A DNA stretch of 64,000 bases from Enterococcus mediterraneensis (GCF_900604485.1 NZ_UWOP01000001.1:439001-503000); one strand, 5' to 3'. Shown: positions 9,024 through 19,027, numbered from the stretch's first letter. Numbers and translations: made by a program. The notes: generated by a model not told the origin, from the letters alone.

Positions 9024-10025
9024 TTATTTTGTTGAACCTTTTTCATCGATACCGTAAGGAAGAATAATTGTTTTTTCTTCAACTTCTTCTTTATTCATCA
9101 ATTTTGTCAACAAACGCATCGATACAGCACCGATGTCATATAATGGTTGAGTGATACTTGATAATTGTGGACGAGCAACTTCTGTCAGCAGTGAGTTGTT
9201 GCTGGTCAAAATTTCAAAGTCTTCAGGAACTTTCACGCCTTCATCCAATAAACCGTCTAATAACCCGATCGCCAATTCGTCATCTGTGACAAATGCAGCT
9301 GTCGCGCCGCTGTTGCGGATACGAGAAACTAATGACAAACCGTCTTTGAAGTTGTATTTTGCTTCGAATACCAAGCCTTCATTGTAAGATAATCCGTTTT
9401 CTTCCAAGGCTTCTTTATAGCCGTTCAAACGATTTTGACCGTTGATTGGATCGATCAATGCACCGCTGATAAACGCGATTTTCTTATTGCCGTTTTTCGC
9501 TAATGTATTGACTGCGTCTTTTGTCGCGTTTTGATAATCGATATTGACACTGCCGACTTGTTCGTCAGGATCGATCGAACCTGCCAACACAACTGGTGTT
9601 TTTGAACGAGAAAATTCGCCACGGATCTCATCTGTGATATGATGACCCATGAAGATTACGCCGTCTACTTGTTTTGCCAATAAATTATTCAGTACGTTGA
9701 CTTCTTTTTGATTGTCGCCGTCTGAATTTGCCAAAATAATATTGTATTTGTACATTGTTGCCACGTCATCGATCCCGCGAGCCAATGAAGCGAAATACAT
9801 ATTGCTTACATCGGGGATGATCACGCCGACAGTTGTTGTTTTTTTGCTTGCTAATCCGCGGGCAACCGCATTTGGACGATAATCCAAACGATCGATCACT
9901 TCTAAGACTTTCTTGCGTGTAGCAGGTTTTACATTCGGGTTACCATTTACGACACGTGAAACTGTAGCCATAGACACATTTGCTTCACGAGCAACATCAT
10001 AAATCGTAATTGTCTGTTTTTCCAT
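9024..10025 (-). CDS. ccpA: Catabolite control protein A
   Basis: LacI/GalR-family master regulator of carbon catabolite control. It binds cre sites with HPr(Ser-P), made by the HprK encoded at 15.5 kb in this window. The N-terminal helix-turn-helix (ITIYDVAREANVSMATVSRV) and the hinge region with RPNAVARGLASKKT are typical CcpA, followed by the two-lobed periplasmic-binding-like core; 333 residues, full length. The start at 10025 has AGGAGAAATAA upstream. It is divergent from pepQ, an arrangement common in lactic acid bacteria. Confidence 0.96.
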   Translation of the reverse strand: MEKQTITIYDVAREANVSMATVSRVVNGNPNVKPATRKKVLEVIDRLDYRPNAVARGLASKKTTTVGVIIPDVSNMYFASLARGIDDVATMYKYNIILANSDGDNQKEVNVLNNLLAKQVDGVIFMGHHITDEIRGEFSRSKTPVVLAGSIDPDEQVGSVNIDYQNATKDAVNTLAKNGNKKIAFISGALIDPINGQNRLNGYKEALEENGLSYNEGLVFEAKYNFKDGLSLVSRIRNSGATAAFVTDDELAIGLLDGLLDEGVKVPEDFEILTSNNSLLTEVARPQLSSITQPLYDIGAVSMRLLTKLMNKEEVEEKTIILPYGIDEKGSTK

Positions 10026-10104
10026 TTTATTATTTCTCCTATTCAGTTGTTTTCAGAAAATGCCATTTACATTTCTTTGTAAGAATATCATGTTATTTGC
10101 AAGA

Positions 10105-10119
10105 ATGCAACCGTTTTAA
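10105..10119. promoter_or_regulatory. Candidate cre site in the ccpA-pepQ intergenic region
   Basis: ATGCAACCGTTTTAA matches the cre consensus WTGNAANCGNWNNCW at all fixed positions except the penultimate C. It lies between the divergent ccpA and pepQ starts, where autoregulation by CcpA is known in related bacteria. Confidence 0.45.
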
Positions 10120-10216
10120 TTTAGTTTTCATGAAAATTATGTTTTTATTTCAAATATTCCTTTTGAGGATTTAGTGGTAAAATAAAAGTATTCACTCTTG
10201 GAAAGAAGGAAAAAAG

Positions 10217-11317
10217 ATGAATCAAACAAAAATACAAGAATTGCGGCAATGGATGTCAGAACAGCAATCGGATCTTGCTTATATCAGCGATCCCGGCCAT
10301 ATCGCCTACTTTTCAGGCTATTCAAGTGATCCTCATGAACGAGTGCTTGCACTTTTTGTCCCATTGAACAAAGATCCCTTTTTATTCACACCCGCTTTGG
10401 AAGTCGAAGACGCTCAAAACAGCGGCTGGGCTTTTGATGTAGTCGGTTATCTGGACAGTGAAGATCCTTGGAAAAAAATCGCTCACGAAATCACGACACG
10501 CTACGGCAATCCGCAAAAAATCAGTTTGGAAAAAAACGCGTTGACTGTTGATCGTTTTGAAAAGCTGCGGGAATATTTTTCTGCTGATTTTTCTACGGAT
10601 GTGACACCAGTTATCCAACGGTTGCAGTTGATCAAAACAAAAAATGAGATCAATACCCTGCTGGAAGCTGGAAATTGGGCAGATGTCGCGTTTGAGATTG
10701 GATTTGGCGCTGTCAAAGAAGGCGCGAAAGAACAAGAAATCGTAGCTGAGATCGAATACCAATTGAAACGTCGCGGCGTTTCGTCAATGAGTTTTGATAC
10801 ATTGGTCTTGACTGGAGATAACGCAGCCAGTCCTCATGGAAATCCCGGCAGCACTGCTGTTCAAGCCCATGACTTGGTGTTATTCGACTTAGGAGTCATC
10901 TGGAAAGGTTATTGCAGCGATGCTACCCGAACTGTCGCTTTCAAAGAACCTACCGCTTTCCAAAAAGAAATCTATCAATTGGTACTAGACGCACAGCTTG
11001 CGGCGACAGCTGCGGTAAAACCTGGGATCACCGCTGGAGAATTAGATGCAGTGGCGCGGAAAGTCATTGAAGACGCCGGCTATGGTGAATATTTCAATCA
11101 CCGTCTAGGACACGGCATCGGCACAACAGTTCATGAATATCCTTCTCTTGTGGAAGGAAATGATCTCGTCATCGAAGAAGGAATGTGTTTCTCTTTAGAA
11201 CCAGGCATCTATATTCCAAATAAAGTCGGTGTGCGGATCGAAGATTGCGTATATGTCACTAAAGACGGCTGTCAACCGTTCACGACAACAAGCAAAGAAT
11301 TGACCATTATCGAGTAA
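10217..11317 (+). CDS. pepQ: Xaa-Pro dipeptidase (prolidase), M24 family
   Basis: Cytoplasmic metallopeptidase that cleaves X-Pro dipeptides. It has 366 residues with an N-terminal creatinase-like domain (MNQTKIQELRQWM to about 125) and a C-terminal pita-bread domain. The metal ligands are visible in order: VLFDLGVIWKGYCSDATRT (two Asp), RLGHGIGTTVHEYPSL (His), FSLEPGIYIP (Glu) and GVRIEDCVYV (Glu). The start at 10217 follows AAGGAAAAAAG. Divergent from ccpA. Confidence 0.93.
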   Translation: MNQTKIQELRQWMSEQQSDLAYISDPGHIAYFSGYSSDPHERVLALFVPLNKDPFLFTPALEVEDAQNSGWAFDVVGYLDSEDPWKKIAHEITTRYGNPQKISLEKNALTVDRFEKLREYFSADFSTDVTPVIQRLQLIKTKNEINTLLEAGNWADVAFEIGFGAVKEGAKEQEIVAEIEYQLKRRGVSSMSFDTLVLTGDNAASPHGNPGSTAVQAHDLVLFDLGVIWKGYCSDATRTVAFKEPTAFQKEIYQLVLDAQLAATAAVKPGITAGELDAVARKVIEDAGYGEYFNHRLGHGIGTTVHEYPSLVEGNDLVIEEGMCFSLEPGIYIPNKVGVRIEDCVYVTKDGCQPFTTTSKELTIIE

Positions 11318-11322
11318 TCCGA

Positions 11323-11355
11323 AAAAACGGCGTTCCGTAAAGGAGCGCCGTTTTT
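11323..11355. terminator. Bidirectional terminator between pepQ and the YtxH gene
   Basis: Stem AAAAACGGCG(T)TCC / GGA(G)CGCCGTTTTT with a short loop between convergent genes. Confidence 0.88.
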
Positions 11356-11376
11356 GTCTTTGTCTATAGCTATTGA

Positions 11377-12054
11377 TTAAGCTTCTGGATTGCTTTTTTC
11401 CAATTCATCTTTCAAAATTTCTTTTGATTTTTTGAAATCAGAAACTGTATCTTCTTTATCAGACCAATCAGATTTTTCGCTTTTCACTTCATCTTTTACT
11501 TCTTTTGCAGTGTCTGCAGCTGCGTCTTTCGTGGTTTTTTTGACATCTTCTACGATTGGTTTTGCTTCTTTAGCGCCTTCTTTGATTGTATCCTTCATAT
11601 CACCAGCAGTATCTTTCACATCGATAAAGATATCTTGAGCATCTTCTTTAGCTTCATCCATCACAGAACTGCTGTCAGATTTCAACTCGTCTGCTGATTT
11701 TTTGAAACGTTCAGAAAGATCGCCAGTATGTTTTTTGAATTTCTCAGCAACATCTTCAGTCGAATCTTGCAAATCTCCTGCTGACCGTTTTGCTTTTGAT
11801 TTGATCGTGCCAGCTACTTCTTCGGCTTGCTTAGAAAGGGTATTAGCTTTTTCTTTTGCGATTTCTGACAGATCGCCGGTTTTTTCTTTCGCATAATCTG
11901 TATAATCTGACGCTTTGTCCATCAAATCATCTTTTTGTGCCGCTAATTTCGTACGTAATATCTTCCCTGATTCTGGTGCCAACAACAATGCTGCGATCGC
12001 CGCTGCCGTTCCGCCAATTACCGCTCCTAATAAAAATCCGCCTTTTTTACTCAT
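11377..12054 (-). CDS. YtxH domain-containing envelope protein
   Basis: A 225-residue protein with a Gly/Ala-rich N-terminal transmembrane segment (KKGGFLLGAVIGGTAAAIAA, then LLLAPESGK, the YtxH hallmark) and a long charged Lys/Asp/Glu/Ser tail built of irregular LEA-like helical repeats (AKEKTGDLSEIAKEKA, KKHTGDLSERFKKSADELK). YtxH proteins are small stress-linked membrane proteins without a defined biochemical role. It is 17 bp downstream of the DUF948 gene and probably cotranscribed with it. The ATG at 12054 has GGAGGG upstream. Confidence 0.85.
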   Translation of the reverse strand: MSKKGGFLLGAVIGGTAAAIAALLLAPESGKILRTKLAAQKDDLMDKASDYTDYAKEKTGDLSEIAKEKANTLSKQAEEVAGTIKSKAKRSAGDLQDSTEDVAEKFKKHTGDLSERFKKSADELKSDSSSVMDEAKEDAQDIFIDVKDTAGDMKDTIKEGAKEAKPIVEDVKKTTKDAAADTAKEVKDEVKSEKSDWSDKEDTVSDFKKSKEILKDELEKSNPEA

Positions 12055-12071
12055 AGTTTTCCCTCCATTTT

Positions 12072-12521
12072 TTATTGGTTTGTTTTATTCCGTTGTTTGA
12101 AAAATTTCATCGCTGTTTGTCCAACCTTGCCAGCGACAGTTGCTTGAGCAGTCGTTTTCCCTACTGATCCTACTCTGCTTACGAGATGTTTTCCTGAACG
12201 ATTCAGATCTGATACGCTTTCGCTCAAATCAGCGACTGCTGTAAATAATGGATCGATCGTCGCTACTTTACCGTTGACGTCATTTAGTAAAGTATTGGTT
12301 TTTACTAACAACCCCTCGACTTCGCTTGATAGTACATCTACATCTTTTGTTACGATTCGTATCGTGTTGTTTGCTTCCGATACTGTTGTATTGACTTTTT
12401 CTACTGCTTGGTTGATCCCGTCAACTGTTTTTGAAAATTGCATCAACAGTCTGATGATAAACACAACCAGCACAGCAAATGCGATAGCTGCGATCAAGGC
12501 AGCAATTTCTCCACCGCTCAT
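12072..12521 (-). CDS. DUF948 membrane protein
   Basis: A 149-residue protein with one N-terminal transmembrane helix (IAALIAAIAFAVLVVFIIRL) followed by a long predicted coiled coil (FSKTVDGINQAVEKVNTTVSE, TNTLLNDVNGKVATI). This is the DUF948 family (YtxG-like), regularly found ahead of a ytxH gene in Firmicutes and associated with general stress. The start at 12521 has GGAAGGGAGAT upstream. First gene of a two-gene unit with the YtxH gene. Confidence 0.85.
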   Translation of the reverse strand: MSGGEIAALIAAIAFAVLVVFIIRLLMQFSKTVDGINQAVEKVNTTVSEANNTIRIVTKDVDVLSSEVEGLLVKTNTLLNDVNGKVATIDPLFTAVADLSESVSDLNRSGKHLVSRVGSVGKTTAQATVAGKVGQTAMKFFKQRNKTNQ

Positions 12522-12625
12522 AGTTTATCTCCCTTCCTAAGATCTTACTTTAAGGATAGCATTTCATATTTTTTTACACAAATAAAAAACAACGACTTTT
12601 TCGAATTTAACGCCCTAAAAGAAAG

Positions 12626-12660
12626 AAAACCGTTACAGATAAGCTCTATAACGGTTTTTT
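12626..12660 (-). terminator. Terminator of galU
   Basis: AAAACCGTTA / TAACGGTTTT stem with a roughly 12-base loop and a T run on the minus strand, seven bases past the galU stop. Confidence 0.8.
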
Positions 12661-12666
12661 AAAAAG

Positions 12667-13569
12667 TTATTTTGTTTTCTTTGGTGCTGGATTTTCTTCA
12701 GATAATTCTTTTCCCAACTCGATAATGAAGTTCCGCAGATCATCTTTGACTTCTGGATGTTTCAAGCCGTATTCGATGCTGGTCTTCATAAAACCGAATT
12801 TATCTCCCACATCAAAACGTTTGCCTTTGAATTCGTGGGCAAAAACGCGTTGCGTTTTATTCAATGTATCGATGGCATCTGTTAATTGGATCTCATTGCC
12901 GGCACCAGGTTTTTGATGTTGTAAAATATCAAAGATCTCCGGAGTCAACAGGTAGCGGCCAATGATCGCCAGGTCACTTGGTGCTTTATCTGGAGATGGT
13001 TTTTCTACAAAGTTTTTGACATTGTATAAACCTGATTGTACTTCTTCTCCAGGATTGATGATCCCATATTTTGATGTATCTTCATGAGGGACTTTCATTA
13101 CCGCGATCGTTGAAGCATGGGTTTTTTCGTAATCATTGATCAATTGTTTGGTCAATGGGATCTTGTCTTCCATCAAGTCGTCTCCCAACATCACGATAAA
13201 CGGTTCATTGCCTACAAAAGCACGTGCTTGCAAGACAGCATGACCTAATCCGCGGGGATGAGATTGACGAATGAAATGCAGATTGACATCTGTGGTTTCT
13301 TCTACCAATTTCAACAGTTCTGTTTTGCCTTTTTCTTTTAGATTGGTTTCTAATTCGATATTGGCATCAAAGTGGTCTTCGATTGGGCGCTTTGCTTTTC
13401 CAGTAACGATCAAGATATCTTCGATCCCTGATTTCAATGCTTCTTCTACGATAAATTGAATCGTTGGTTTATCCACGATCGGCAACATTTCTTTGGCCAT
13501 CGCTTTTGTCGCAGGCAGAAAACGCGTACCTAGTCCTGCTGCTGGAATTACTGCTTTTTTAACTTTCAT
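12667..13569 (-). CDS. galU: UTP-glucose-1-phosphate uridylyltransferase
   Basis: Makes UDP-glucose, the donor for glycolipids, teichoic acid glycosylation and exopolysaccharide. The nucleotidyltransferase signature [19 protein letters not shown] is at the N terminus, with [15 protein letters not shown] and the sugar-binding NFVEKP further on; 300 residues, normal length. The ATG at 13569 follows GTGAGGAGCG. It lies 21 bp after gpsA in the same orientation and likely belongs to the lgt-gpsA-galU transcription unit. Confidence 0.95.
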   Translation of the reverse strand: MKVKKAVIPAAGLGTRFLPATKAMAKEMLPIVDKPTIQFIVEEALKSGIEDILIVTGKAKRPIEDHFDANIELETNLKEKGKTELLKLVEETTDVNLHFIRQSHPRGLGHAVLQARAFVGNEPFIVMLGDDLMEDKIPLTKQLINDYEKTHASTIAVMKVPHEDTSKYGIINPGEEVQSGLYNVKNFVEKPSPDKAPSDLAIIGRYLLTPEIFDILQHQKPGAGNEIQLTDAIDTLNKTQRVFAHEFKGKRFDVGDKFGFMKTSIEYGLKHPEVKDDLRNFIIELGKELSEENPAPKKTK

Positions 13570-13590
13570 TTTTTTTCGCTCCTCACCCTT

Positions 13591-14610
13591 TTATTTCAAT
13601 GAAAATTCATTTTCAACTTTGCCGTCTCGCAACATGATGTTTTTAGCAGCTACGTTGATATCTTCATTCTCATATAAAACACGATAAATCGTTTCTGTGA
13701 TAGGCATTTCTACATTCAGACGCTGCGCTAATTCCATTGCTGCTTTGGTAGTGGCTACACCTTCTACGATCATGCCCATATTTTCTAACACTTCATCTAA
13801 ACTATGGCCTTTTCCTAAAAGATTACCGGCCCGCCAATTTCGTGAATGGACACTGGTACATGTAACGATCAGATCTCCCACGCCGCTCAAACCGATAAAG
13901 GTCAATGGATTGGCCCCCATCGCCACACCTAGACGGCTGATTTCAGCCAATCCTCGTGTCATGATGGCAGCTTTCGCATCATCGCCGAAACCTAGTCCAT
14001 GGATCGCACCGGCACCGATCGCAATGATATTTTTCAATGCCGCACCAGTTTCAACGCCGATCACATCATCATTCGTATAGATTCGGAAATAATCATTCAT
14101 GAACAACTGCTGAACATATTTTGCAGCTGATTCGTCTTCGCTGGCTGCTGTAATCGTCGTAATATCGTGGACCGCGACTTCTTCTGCGTGGCTAGGTCCG
14201 GATAAAACAACGACCGCTTGACGTTTGTCCGCTGGGATCTCTTCTATCAGGATCTCTGAGATTCGTTTATGAGTATCTTGTTCCAATCCTTTTGATGCAT
14301 GGATGATCACCGGTTTATTTTTTACATATTTTGTAAATTCTTGCGCCACTGAACGGATCGCTTTTGTCGGTACAACAAAAAGAACAGCATCTGCGCCTTC
14401 GATCGCTTCGCGGATATCTTTAACAGCTGCGATATCATCGGGAAGTTTTATATCCGGCAAATAGTGACGGTTGGTATGATACGTATTAATCTCGTCGATC
14501 TGTGCAGGATTATTTCCCCAGATTTTAACTTCATGACCGTTTTCAGATAAGACTTGTGCTAAAGCTGTTCCCCAAGAACCAGGACCAAGCACAGCAATTT
14601 TTTGTTTCAC
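13591..14610 (-). CDS. gpsA: Glycerol-3-phosphate dehydrogenase [NAD(P)+]
   Basis: Reduces dihydroxyacetone phosphate to sn-glycerol-3-phosphate for phospholipid and lipoteichoic acid synthesis. The Rossmann motif [13 protein letters not shown] is at the N terminus, with GPSHAEEV and [11 protein letters not shown] (substrate and catalytic Lys region) following; 339 residues. The GTG at 14610 is chosen as start because a perfect AAGGAGG lies 8 bases upstream; the ATG further upstream at 14634 lies before this ribosome site. It follows lgt by 66 bp. Confidence 0.94.
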   Translation of the reverse strand: MKQKIAVLGPGSWGTALAQVLSENGHEVKIWGNNPAQIDEINTYHTNRHYLPDIKLPDDIAAVKDIREAIEGADAVLFVVPTKAIRSVAQEFTKYVKNKPVIIHASKGLEQDTHKRISEILIEEIPADKRQAVVVLSGPSHAEEVAVHDITTITAASEDESAAKYVQQLFMNDYFRIYTNDDVIGVETGAALKNIIAIGAGAIHGLGFGDDAKAAIMTRGLAEISRLGVAMGANPLTFIGLSGVGDLIVTCTSVHSRNWRAGNLLGKGHSLDEVLENMGMIVEGVATTKAAMELAQRLNVEMPITETIYRVLYENEDINVAAKNIMLRDGKVENEFSLK

Positions 14611-14676
14611 AATGGAAACCTCCTTATAATTCAATAAAGCACCTCAATTTTATCATACAACATGACACTTGTCCTG

Positions 14677-15510
14677 TTATATTATGAATTGATCACTGCC
14701 TTGCGTGCGGTCGTAATAGGTCAGTTTCTGACTTTTCTTCCGCCGCCAGAACAGCACACCCCAAGCACCGATGAATAAAACAGCAGAGAGCAGTTGGGAA
14801 ACTCGGATATTGCTGAACAGATATAAGCTGTCGGTACGCATCCCCTCAATGAAGAAACGACCAAAACTATACCAGATCAAATAGCCTAAAAAGACTTCGC
14901 CTTTTTTCAAGAAATTCTTTCTTTTACGCAAGAGGATCAACAAGATGAAACCGAGCAAGTTCCACATAGATTCATATAAAAACGTTGGTTGACGATAGAT
15001 CCCGTCGATATACATATTTTCTATAATGAAATTAGGCAAATGGAGGCTTTCTAAGAAGCTTCTTGTCGTATCGCCGCCAAATGCTTCATGATTCATAAAA
15101 TTGCCCCAGCGTCCGATCGCCTGCGCCAAAATAACACTTGGAGCAGCAATATCTAAGAACGTCCATACTGAGATGAATTTATATCGACAAAAGAAAAACA
15201 GCCAAATACCGCCGGCGATCAATCCGCCATAAATCGCCAGACCGCCGGAACGGATATTGAATATCTGGATCGGATCTTGTAAATAGGGTTCTAAATCAAA
15301 TAAGATGTAATACAGCCGTGCGCCAACTAGCGCCAGCGGCAACCCAACCAGCATAAAATCCGTCACATCATCAGCCTTTAATCCGGCTCTGACCGCTTCA
15401 CGGGAACTCAACCACATCGCTACTAAAATACCTGTAACGATGATCAGCGCATACCAATAGATCGAGATACCAAAAAGCTCAAAGGCTACTCGATTCACCA
15501 TTCCTACCAT
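14677..15510 (-). CDS. lgt: Prolipoprotein diacylglyceryl transferase
   Basis: Membrane enzyme that transfers diacylglycerol from phosphatidylglycerol to the lipobox cysteine of prolipoproteins such as the PstS and the ABC binding protein encoded in this window. It has 277 residues with about seven helices. The Lgt signature GRWGNFMNHEAFGG is present near residue 130, along with the GRFFIEGMRTDSL C-terminal motif. Start at 15510 with GGAG eight bases upstream. The gene begins 13 bp after hprK, a conserved hprK-lgt linkage in Firmicutes. Confidence 0.95.
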   Translation of the reverse strand: MVGMVNRVAFELFGISIYWYALIIVTGILVAMWLSSREAVRAGLKADDVTDFMLVGLPLALVGARLYYILFDLEPYLQDPIQIFNIRSGGLAIYGGLIAGGIWLFFFCRYKFISVWTFLDIAAPSVILAQAIGRWGNFMNHEAFGGDTTRSFLESLHLPNFIIENMYIDGIYRQPTFLYESMWNLLGFILLILLRKRKNFLKKGEVFLGYLIWYSFGRFFIEGMRTDSLYLFSNIRVSQLLSAVLFIGAWGVLFWRRKKSQKLTYYDRTQGSDQFII

Positions 15511-15523
15511 TCAAATCGCTCCT

Positions 15524-16459
15524 TCATTCTATCGAGTTTTCTTCGATCAATTTGCTCAATCGATCTTCAAACGTTTTTGTTGCATCATATCCCATGACTT
15601 TTGCACGATAGTTCATCGCTGCCACCTCAATAATGATGGCCACGTTCCGTCCGGTTTTCACAGGGATACGGATCTGCGGGATATCTACTTCAGCGATTTG
15701 GATAGAATCGTCAGCTGAGCCAAGCCGATCGTATTTTTTCTCTTTCGACCATGCTTCTAGATAAACTGACAGCTGGACTTGCATCGATCCTCGCACAGCA
15801 CTGGCACCAAATAAGTTCATGACATCAATGATCCCGATTCCGCGGATCTCGATCAAATGCTGCAGGATTTGCGGCGGTTCACCCACTAATGTCAATTCAT
15901 CTTGTTGATAGACATCTACACGATCATCGGCGATCAGTCGGTGGCCGCGTTTGATCAATTCAAGAGCTGTTTCACTTTTACCGATTCCGCTGTCCCCTTG
16001 GATCAACACGCCTAACCCATACACGTCTACCAAAACGCCGTGTACGCTTGTGCGGGCAGCCAGGTCGCTGCTCAGATATGTCGACATTTCACCTAATAGA
16101 CGCGAAGTAGAGATCGGTGAGCGTAAAACAGGGATATCGTTTTCTTTACAAGCTTGGATCATTTCTTGGGGTACTTCCAATCCCCGCGAAACGATAAATG
16201 CCGGTGTATCTTCACTGCACATTCTGCGCAAGACCATCAGCCGTTCTTCCGGCATCATCCGCTGTGCAAACGTGATCTCTTTACTACCAAAAAGCTGTAG
16301 CCGATCATGTGAATAATAATTAAAATAACCTGTCAGCTCTAGGCCGGGTCTTGAAATATCACTGGTTGTAATAGCCCGTTGCAAGCCAGCTTCAGTTCCG
16401 CTGACTACTTCCAGACTTAGTTTTTGGACCATCTGGTTGACTTTGACACTTTCTGCCAT
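15524..16459 (-). CDS. hprK: HPr kinase/phosphorylase
   Basis: Bifunctional sensor enzyme that phosphorylates Ser46 of HPr when glycolytic intermediates are high, which turns HPr into the CcpA corepressor, and dephosphorylates it otherwise. The 311-residue protein has the P-loop [19 protein letters not shown] in its C-terminal half and the family signature [15 protein letters not shown]. The start at 16459 follows AGAGGAAAACC. It is separated from the lia genes by a terminator, so it should have its own promoter in the 170-bp gap. Confidence 0.95.
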   Translation of the reverse strand: MAESVKVNQMVQKLSLEVVSGTEAGLQRAITTSDISRPGLELTGYFNYYSHDRLQLFGSKEITFAQRMMPEERLMVLRRMCSEDTPAFIVSRGLEVPQEMIQACKENDIPVLRSPISTSRLLGEMSTYLSSDLAARTSVHGVLVDVYGLGVLIQGDSGIGKSETALELIKRGHRLIADDRVDVYQQDELTLVGEPPQILQHLIEIRGIGIIDVMNLFGASAVRGSMQVQLSVYLEAWSKEKKYDRLGSADDSIQIAEVDIPQIRIPVKTGRNVAIIIEVAAMNYRAKVMGYDATKTFEDRLSKLIEENSIE

Positions 16460-16586
16460 TGGTTTTCCTCTTTTCTAAATTATAGATTACTGTCTCATTT
16501 TATCATTGTAGAACAAAAGTTACTAGAAAACACCGTAAACTTGTTGGAAAGTTCCCAGAAATCCCTCAAAAAAATGACAACAAAAA

Positions 16587-16627
16587 AGAGAATGAGCCGC
16601 CATCGATGAAGATGGGACACATTCCCT
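16587..16627 (-). terminator. Imperfect terminator after liaZ
   Basis: Hairpin with arms GGGAATGTGTCCCATC / GATGGCGGCTCATTCTC (internal mismatches), followed on the minus strand by TTTTTTG. It separates the lia genes from hprK. Confidence 0.65.
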
Positions 16628-16987
16628 TTATTGATTTTTTCTTAGATTATGATCTGTTACGATCAAGTTGACTAAAGACATGATGACCGCCACAAGTACC
16701 GCGGCCCCAAATCCGGAAAATCCGAAATTCGTCTGTCCGACGAACATCGAGGTCAGCTTCAGCATCGCCGCATTGATCACGAAGGTAAATAATCCCAACG
16801 TCAAAAATGTCAGCGGTAAAGATAGAAACGACAAAACAGGTTTCACAAAGCCATTTAAAATCGATAGGACAAAACTAGCGATGATCGCTGTCCAGATACT
16901 TTCGACATGGAACATGCCATTAGGAAGTAAAACAGCTAGTGAGATGAAAGTCAACGTGTTTACGATCAGACGTTGAAAATAGGTCAC
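16628..16987 (-). CDS. liaZ: LiaZ-like phage-holin-family (YvlD-type) membrane protein
   Basis: A 119-residue protein with four hydrophobic segments (for example LSFLSLPLTFLTLGLFTFVI), of the DUF360/YvlD 'phage holin family IV' type. It starts with GTG overlapping the upstream stop by one base (TAGTG), so it is translationally coupled to liaY; GGAG lies nine bases upstream. The gene order liaX-liaY-liaZ with these three domain types matches the enterococcal operon controlled by LiaFSR, in which LiaY and LiaZ act with LiaX in membrane remodelling under antimicrobial peptides and daptomycin. The name is by synteny and family. Confidence 0.78.
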   Translation of the reverse strand: MTYFQRLIVNTLTFISLAVLLPNGMFHVESIWTAIIASFVLSILNGFVKPVLSFLSLPLTFLTLGLFTFVINAAMLKLTSMFVGQTNFGFSGFGAAVLVAVIMSLVNLIVTDHNLRKNQ

Positions 16988-17292
16988 TAGAAATCACTCC
17001 AGTCGTCATCATCGATTTTTTCCGCTTCTTTTCTTGATTTTGTTCCTTTTTTATAATTGTTGCTTTGGTAGTATTGGTTGTTATGCCCGTAAGGACGGTT
17101 GCTTGGACGGCCAGAAGGGATGATCACTGCCAGCACGATATACAAGATGACCGGACTTGCTAACAAAACAAAACTTAAAAATACGTAGACCACACGAACG
17201 ATCGTTGGGTCAATGCCTAAGTATTCTGCGATACCACCCAAAGTTCCTGTCAAAACAACATTATCTGTCGATTTTGTTAGTTTTTTTCTCAT
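16987..17292 (-). CDS. liaY: LiaY-like PspC-domain membrane protein
   Basis: A 101-residue protein with an N-terminal PspC domain: KKLTKSTDNVVLTGTLGGIA, a YLGIDPTIVRVVYV motif, then a transmembrane stretch LLASPVILYIVLAVIIPSG and a polar Asn/Tyr/Lys-rich tail ending in DDDWSDF. PspC proteins sense envelope stress, and in enterococci the PspC member LiaY is the partner of LiaX. It lies 88 bp after liaX and overlaps liaZ by one base. Confidence 0.82.
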   Translation of the reverse strand: MRKKLTKSTDNVVLTGTLGGIAEYLGIDPTIVRVVYVFLSFVLLASPVILYIVLAVIIPSGRPSNRPYGHNNQYYQSNNYKKGTKSRKEAEKIDDDDWSDF

Positions 17293-17380
17293 TTTCTTTC
17301 ACCTCTATCCCTTCCATTTTACCTTATCTGAAGAGGATTTTCACCCCTTCAGATAAGTCATTTTGGTTATTGTCGATTTT

Positions 17381-18946
17381 TTATTTGTCAGTGTTTTTCA
17401 AGAAGATGCTGCCGGTTGTTGTTGAAACTTGGATTTGTGCCAATTCTTCATCTGTAATGCGGCGGAATTGCAGCATTTGGTTCATCCGATCTTTTTTCTC
17501 ACGGACCACTTCATAATCTGTCATGCGGGAATTGATGCTGCCTAAGCTGGTTTTGGCTTCGCCTTCCATGCTTAATTCTACAGGTACAGCGATCTTCACA
17601 TTCCCATTGACTGAACTGGCGTCGATACGTTTGACGTTGGTATCGTTCAATGTCAAGCGGATATCCCCATTGACTAGAGAAACACCCAACGTTTGCGGTG
17701 TAGTTGTCATAGTGACTGTACCATTCACTGTTTCAATGATAGAATCTAATACTTTTCCGTCGCGAACAGTGATTGATCCGTTGACACCGTCGATTTCTAA
17801 CATGGTTGCTTGGATCATTTGGAAGTCGATGCTGCCGTTTGTTGACTTCGTATACACATCTTTTGCTTCCAATTCATTGACCAACACATCGCCGTTCAGC
17901 AGTTTGATAGAAACATGGTCGTACATTCTTCTTGGTAGATAGAATGTCAAATCAGCACGAACCCGTTTGTTAGGGACTTGGAAGGAGATATGATCATCAT
18001 CAACAGTGATTTGACTGCGTTCGCTGAATGCATCAAATGGTGTTGCAGCGGTCATTTTTCCGTATAATTTGATCTTCGCGTCGACTTTGACACCTGGTTC
18101 ATCCCAAGCTTTAAGTTGGATATCCCCATTGGCAACTTTCACGTCGATGATCGTTGCAGCTGTTTCGTCATACTCAAAGGTATGTTCGAATTTTGTTGCT
18201 GCCATTCCCGGAACTTTCAAACTGATGTCTTTCCATTCCACATTGTCATTGACTGTTTCGGAAACAGTTTGGAATGTTTTCTTCAATAGTCGACCAAGAT
18301 GTGTCCCGGCTTCCACCATTTTTTCACTTGCTTGGTTCAGTGCATCACTTGCTTGTTCTTTCCAATCATCTGGCAAGTCGATCTTCGAATTGATTTTTTC
18401 TTTGGTTTTCTCTTTGGTTTGCGACCATTGATCTTTTTTGATGCTCTTCAACTGGGCTTCCAAGTTGATTCGTTCTTCAACCAATTCTTCCAGTGAAGCT
18501 TCAAGTTCTTTCAATTCTGCTTCGATTTCTTGACGTTCTTCAAGTTCTTCTTCATCTAAAGCGTCTAGTTCTTCTTTCGTATTCAGTTCCATCAAACGCA
18601 TTTGTGCGTCTTTGATCTCTTTTTTGACGCCGTCGATCTCTACGTTGACTTCATCCAATTCAGCCGATGCTTGATTGGCTTTTGTAGCAAGACTGTCTAA
18701 GATTTCTTCCAATTGCTGTTTGTCTTCTGCTTGTTTTTGTTTTAATTCTGCTTCATGATCAGCAGGTTCATCATCTTGCAACAGGGTATCTAAATCATCA
18801 TGCTTTTCGGCAGTTACTTTCTCATTGGCTTGTTGGATTTGTTCTTCGTCTTTTTTAGTTGCCATACTTTCTAGCAAATCTAAGGCTTCTTCCGTCGAAA
18901 GTACACCTTTTTTTACTAAATCCAATACACGTTCTCTTTCATTCAT
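17381..18946 (-). CDS. liaX: LiaX-like daptomycin-sensing surface protein (DUF4097)
   Basis: A 521-residue protein. The N terminus (NERERVLDLVKKGVLSTEEA) is a SHOCT-like helical domain. Next comes a strongly acidic coiled coil at about residues 60-175 (LDALDEEELEERQEIEAELK, LEELVEERINLEAQLKSIKK). The C-terminal half from about 240 is a beta-helix-like DUF4097 domain with repeated NGxI/V turns (VANGDIQLKAW, LLNGDVLVNEL, VNGSITVRDG, VNGTVTMTTT). This is the architecture of enterococcal LiaX, which binds daptomycin and cathelicidin and, through its C-terminal domain, restrains the LiaFSR response. No signal peptide is visible. Start at 18946 follows GAGGAGGCAATT. Confidence 0.82.
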   Translation of the reverse strand: MNERERVLDLVKKGVLSTEEALDLLESMATKKDEEQIQQANEKVTAEKHDDLDTLLQDDEPADHEAELKQKQAEDKQQLEEILDSLATKANQASAELDEVNVEIDGVKKEIKDAQMRLMELNTKEELDALDEEELEERQEIEAELKELEASLEELVEERINLEAQLKSIKKDQWSQTKEKTKEKINSKIDLPDDWKEQASDALNQASEKMVEAGTHLGRLLKKTFQTVSETVNDNVEWKDISLKVPGMAATKFEHTFEYDETAATIIDVKVANGDIQLKAWDEPGVKVDAKIKLYGKMTAATPFDAFSERSQITVDDDHISFQVPNKRVRADLTFYLPRRMYDHVSIKLLNGDVLVNELEAKDVYTKSTNGSIDFQMIQATMLEIDGVNGSITVRDGKVLDSIIETVNGTVTMTTTPQTLGVSLVNGDIRLTLNDTNVKRIDASSVNGNVKIAVPVELSMEGEAKTSLGSINSRMTDYEVVREKKDRMNQMLQFRRITDEELAQIQVSTTTGSIFLKNTDK

Positions 18947-19027
18947 GGAAATTGCCTCCTCAAATTGTTTATCTGCAAGTTTTCCTTACACGTATATTAT
19001 GCCTTCATTTCTACCAATTGTCATAGG

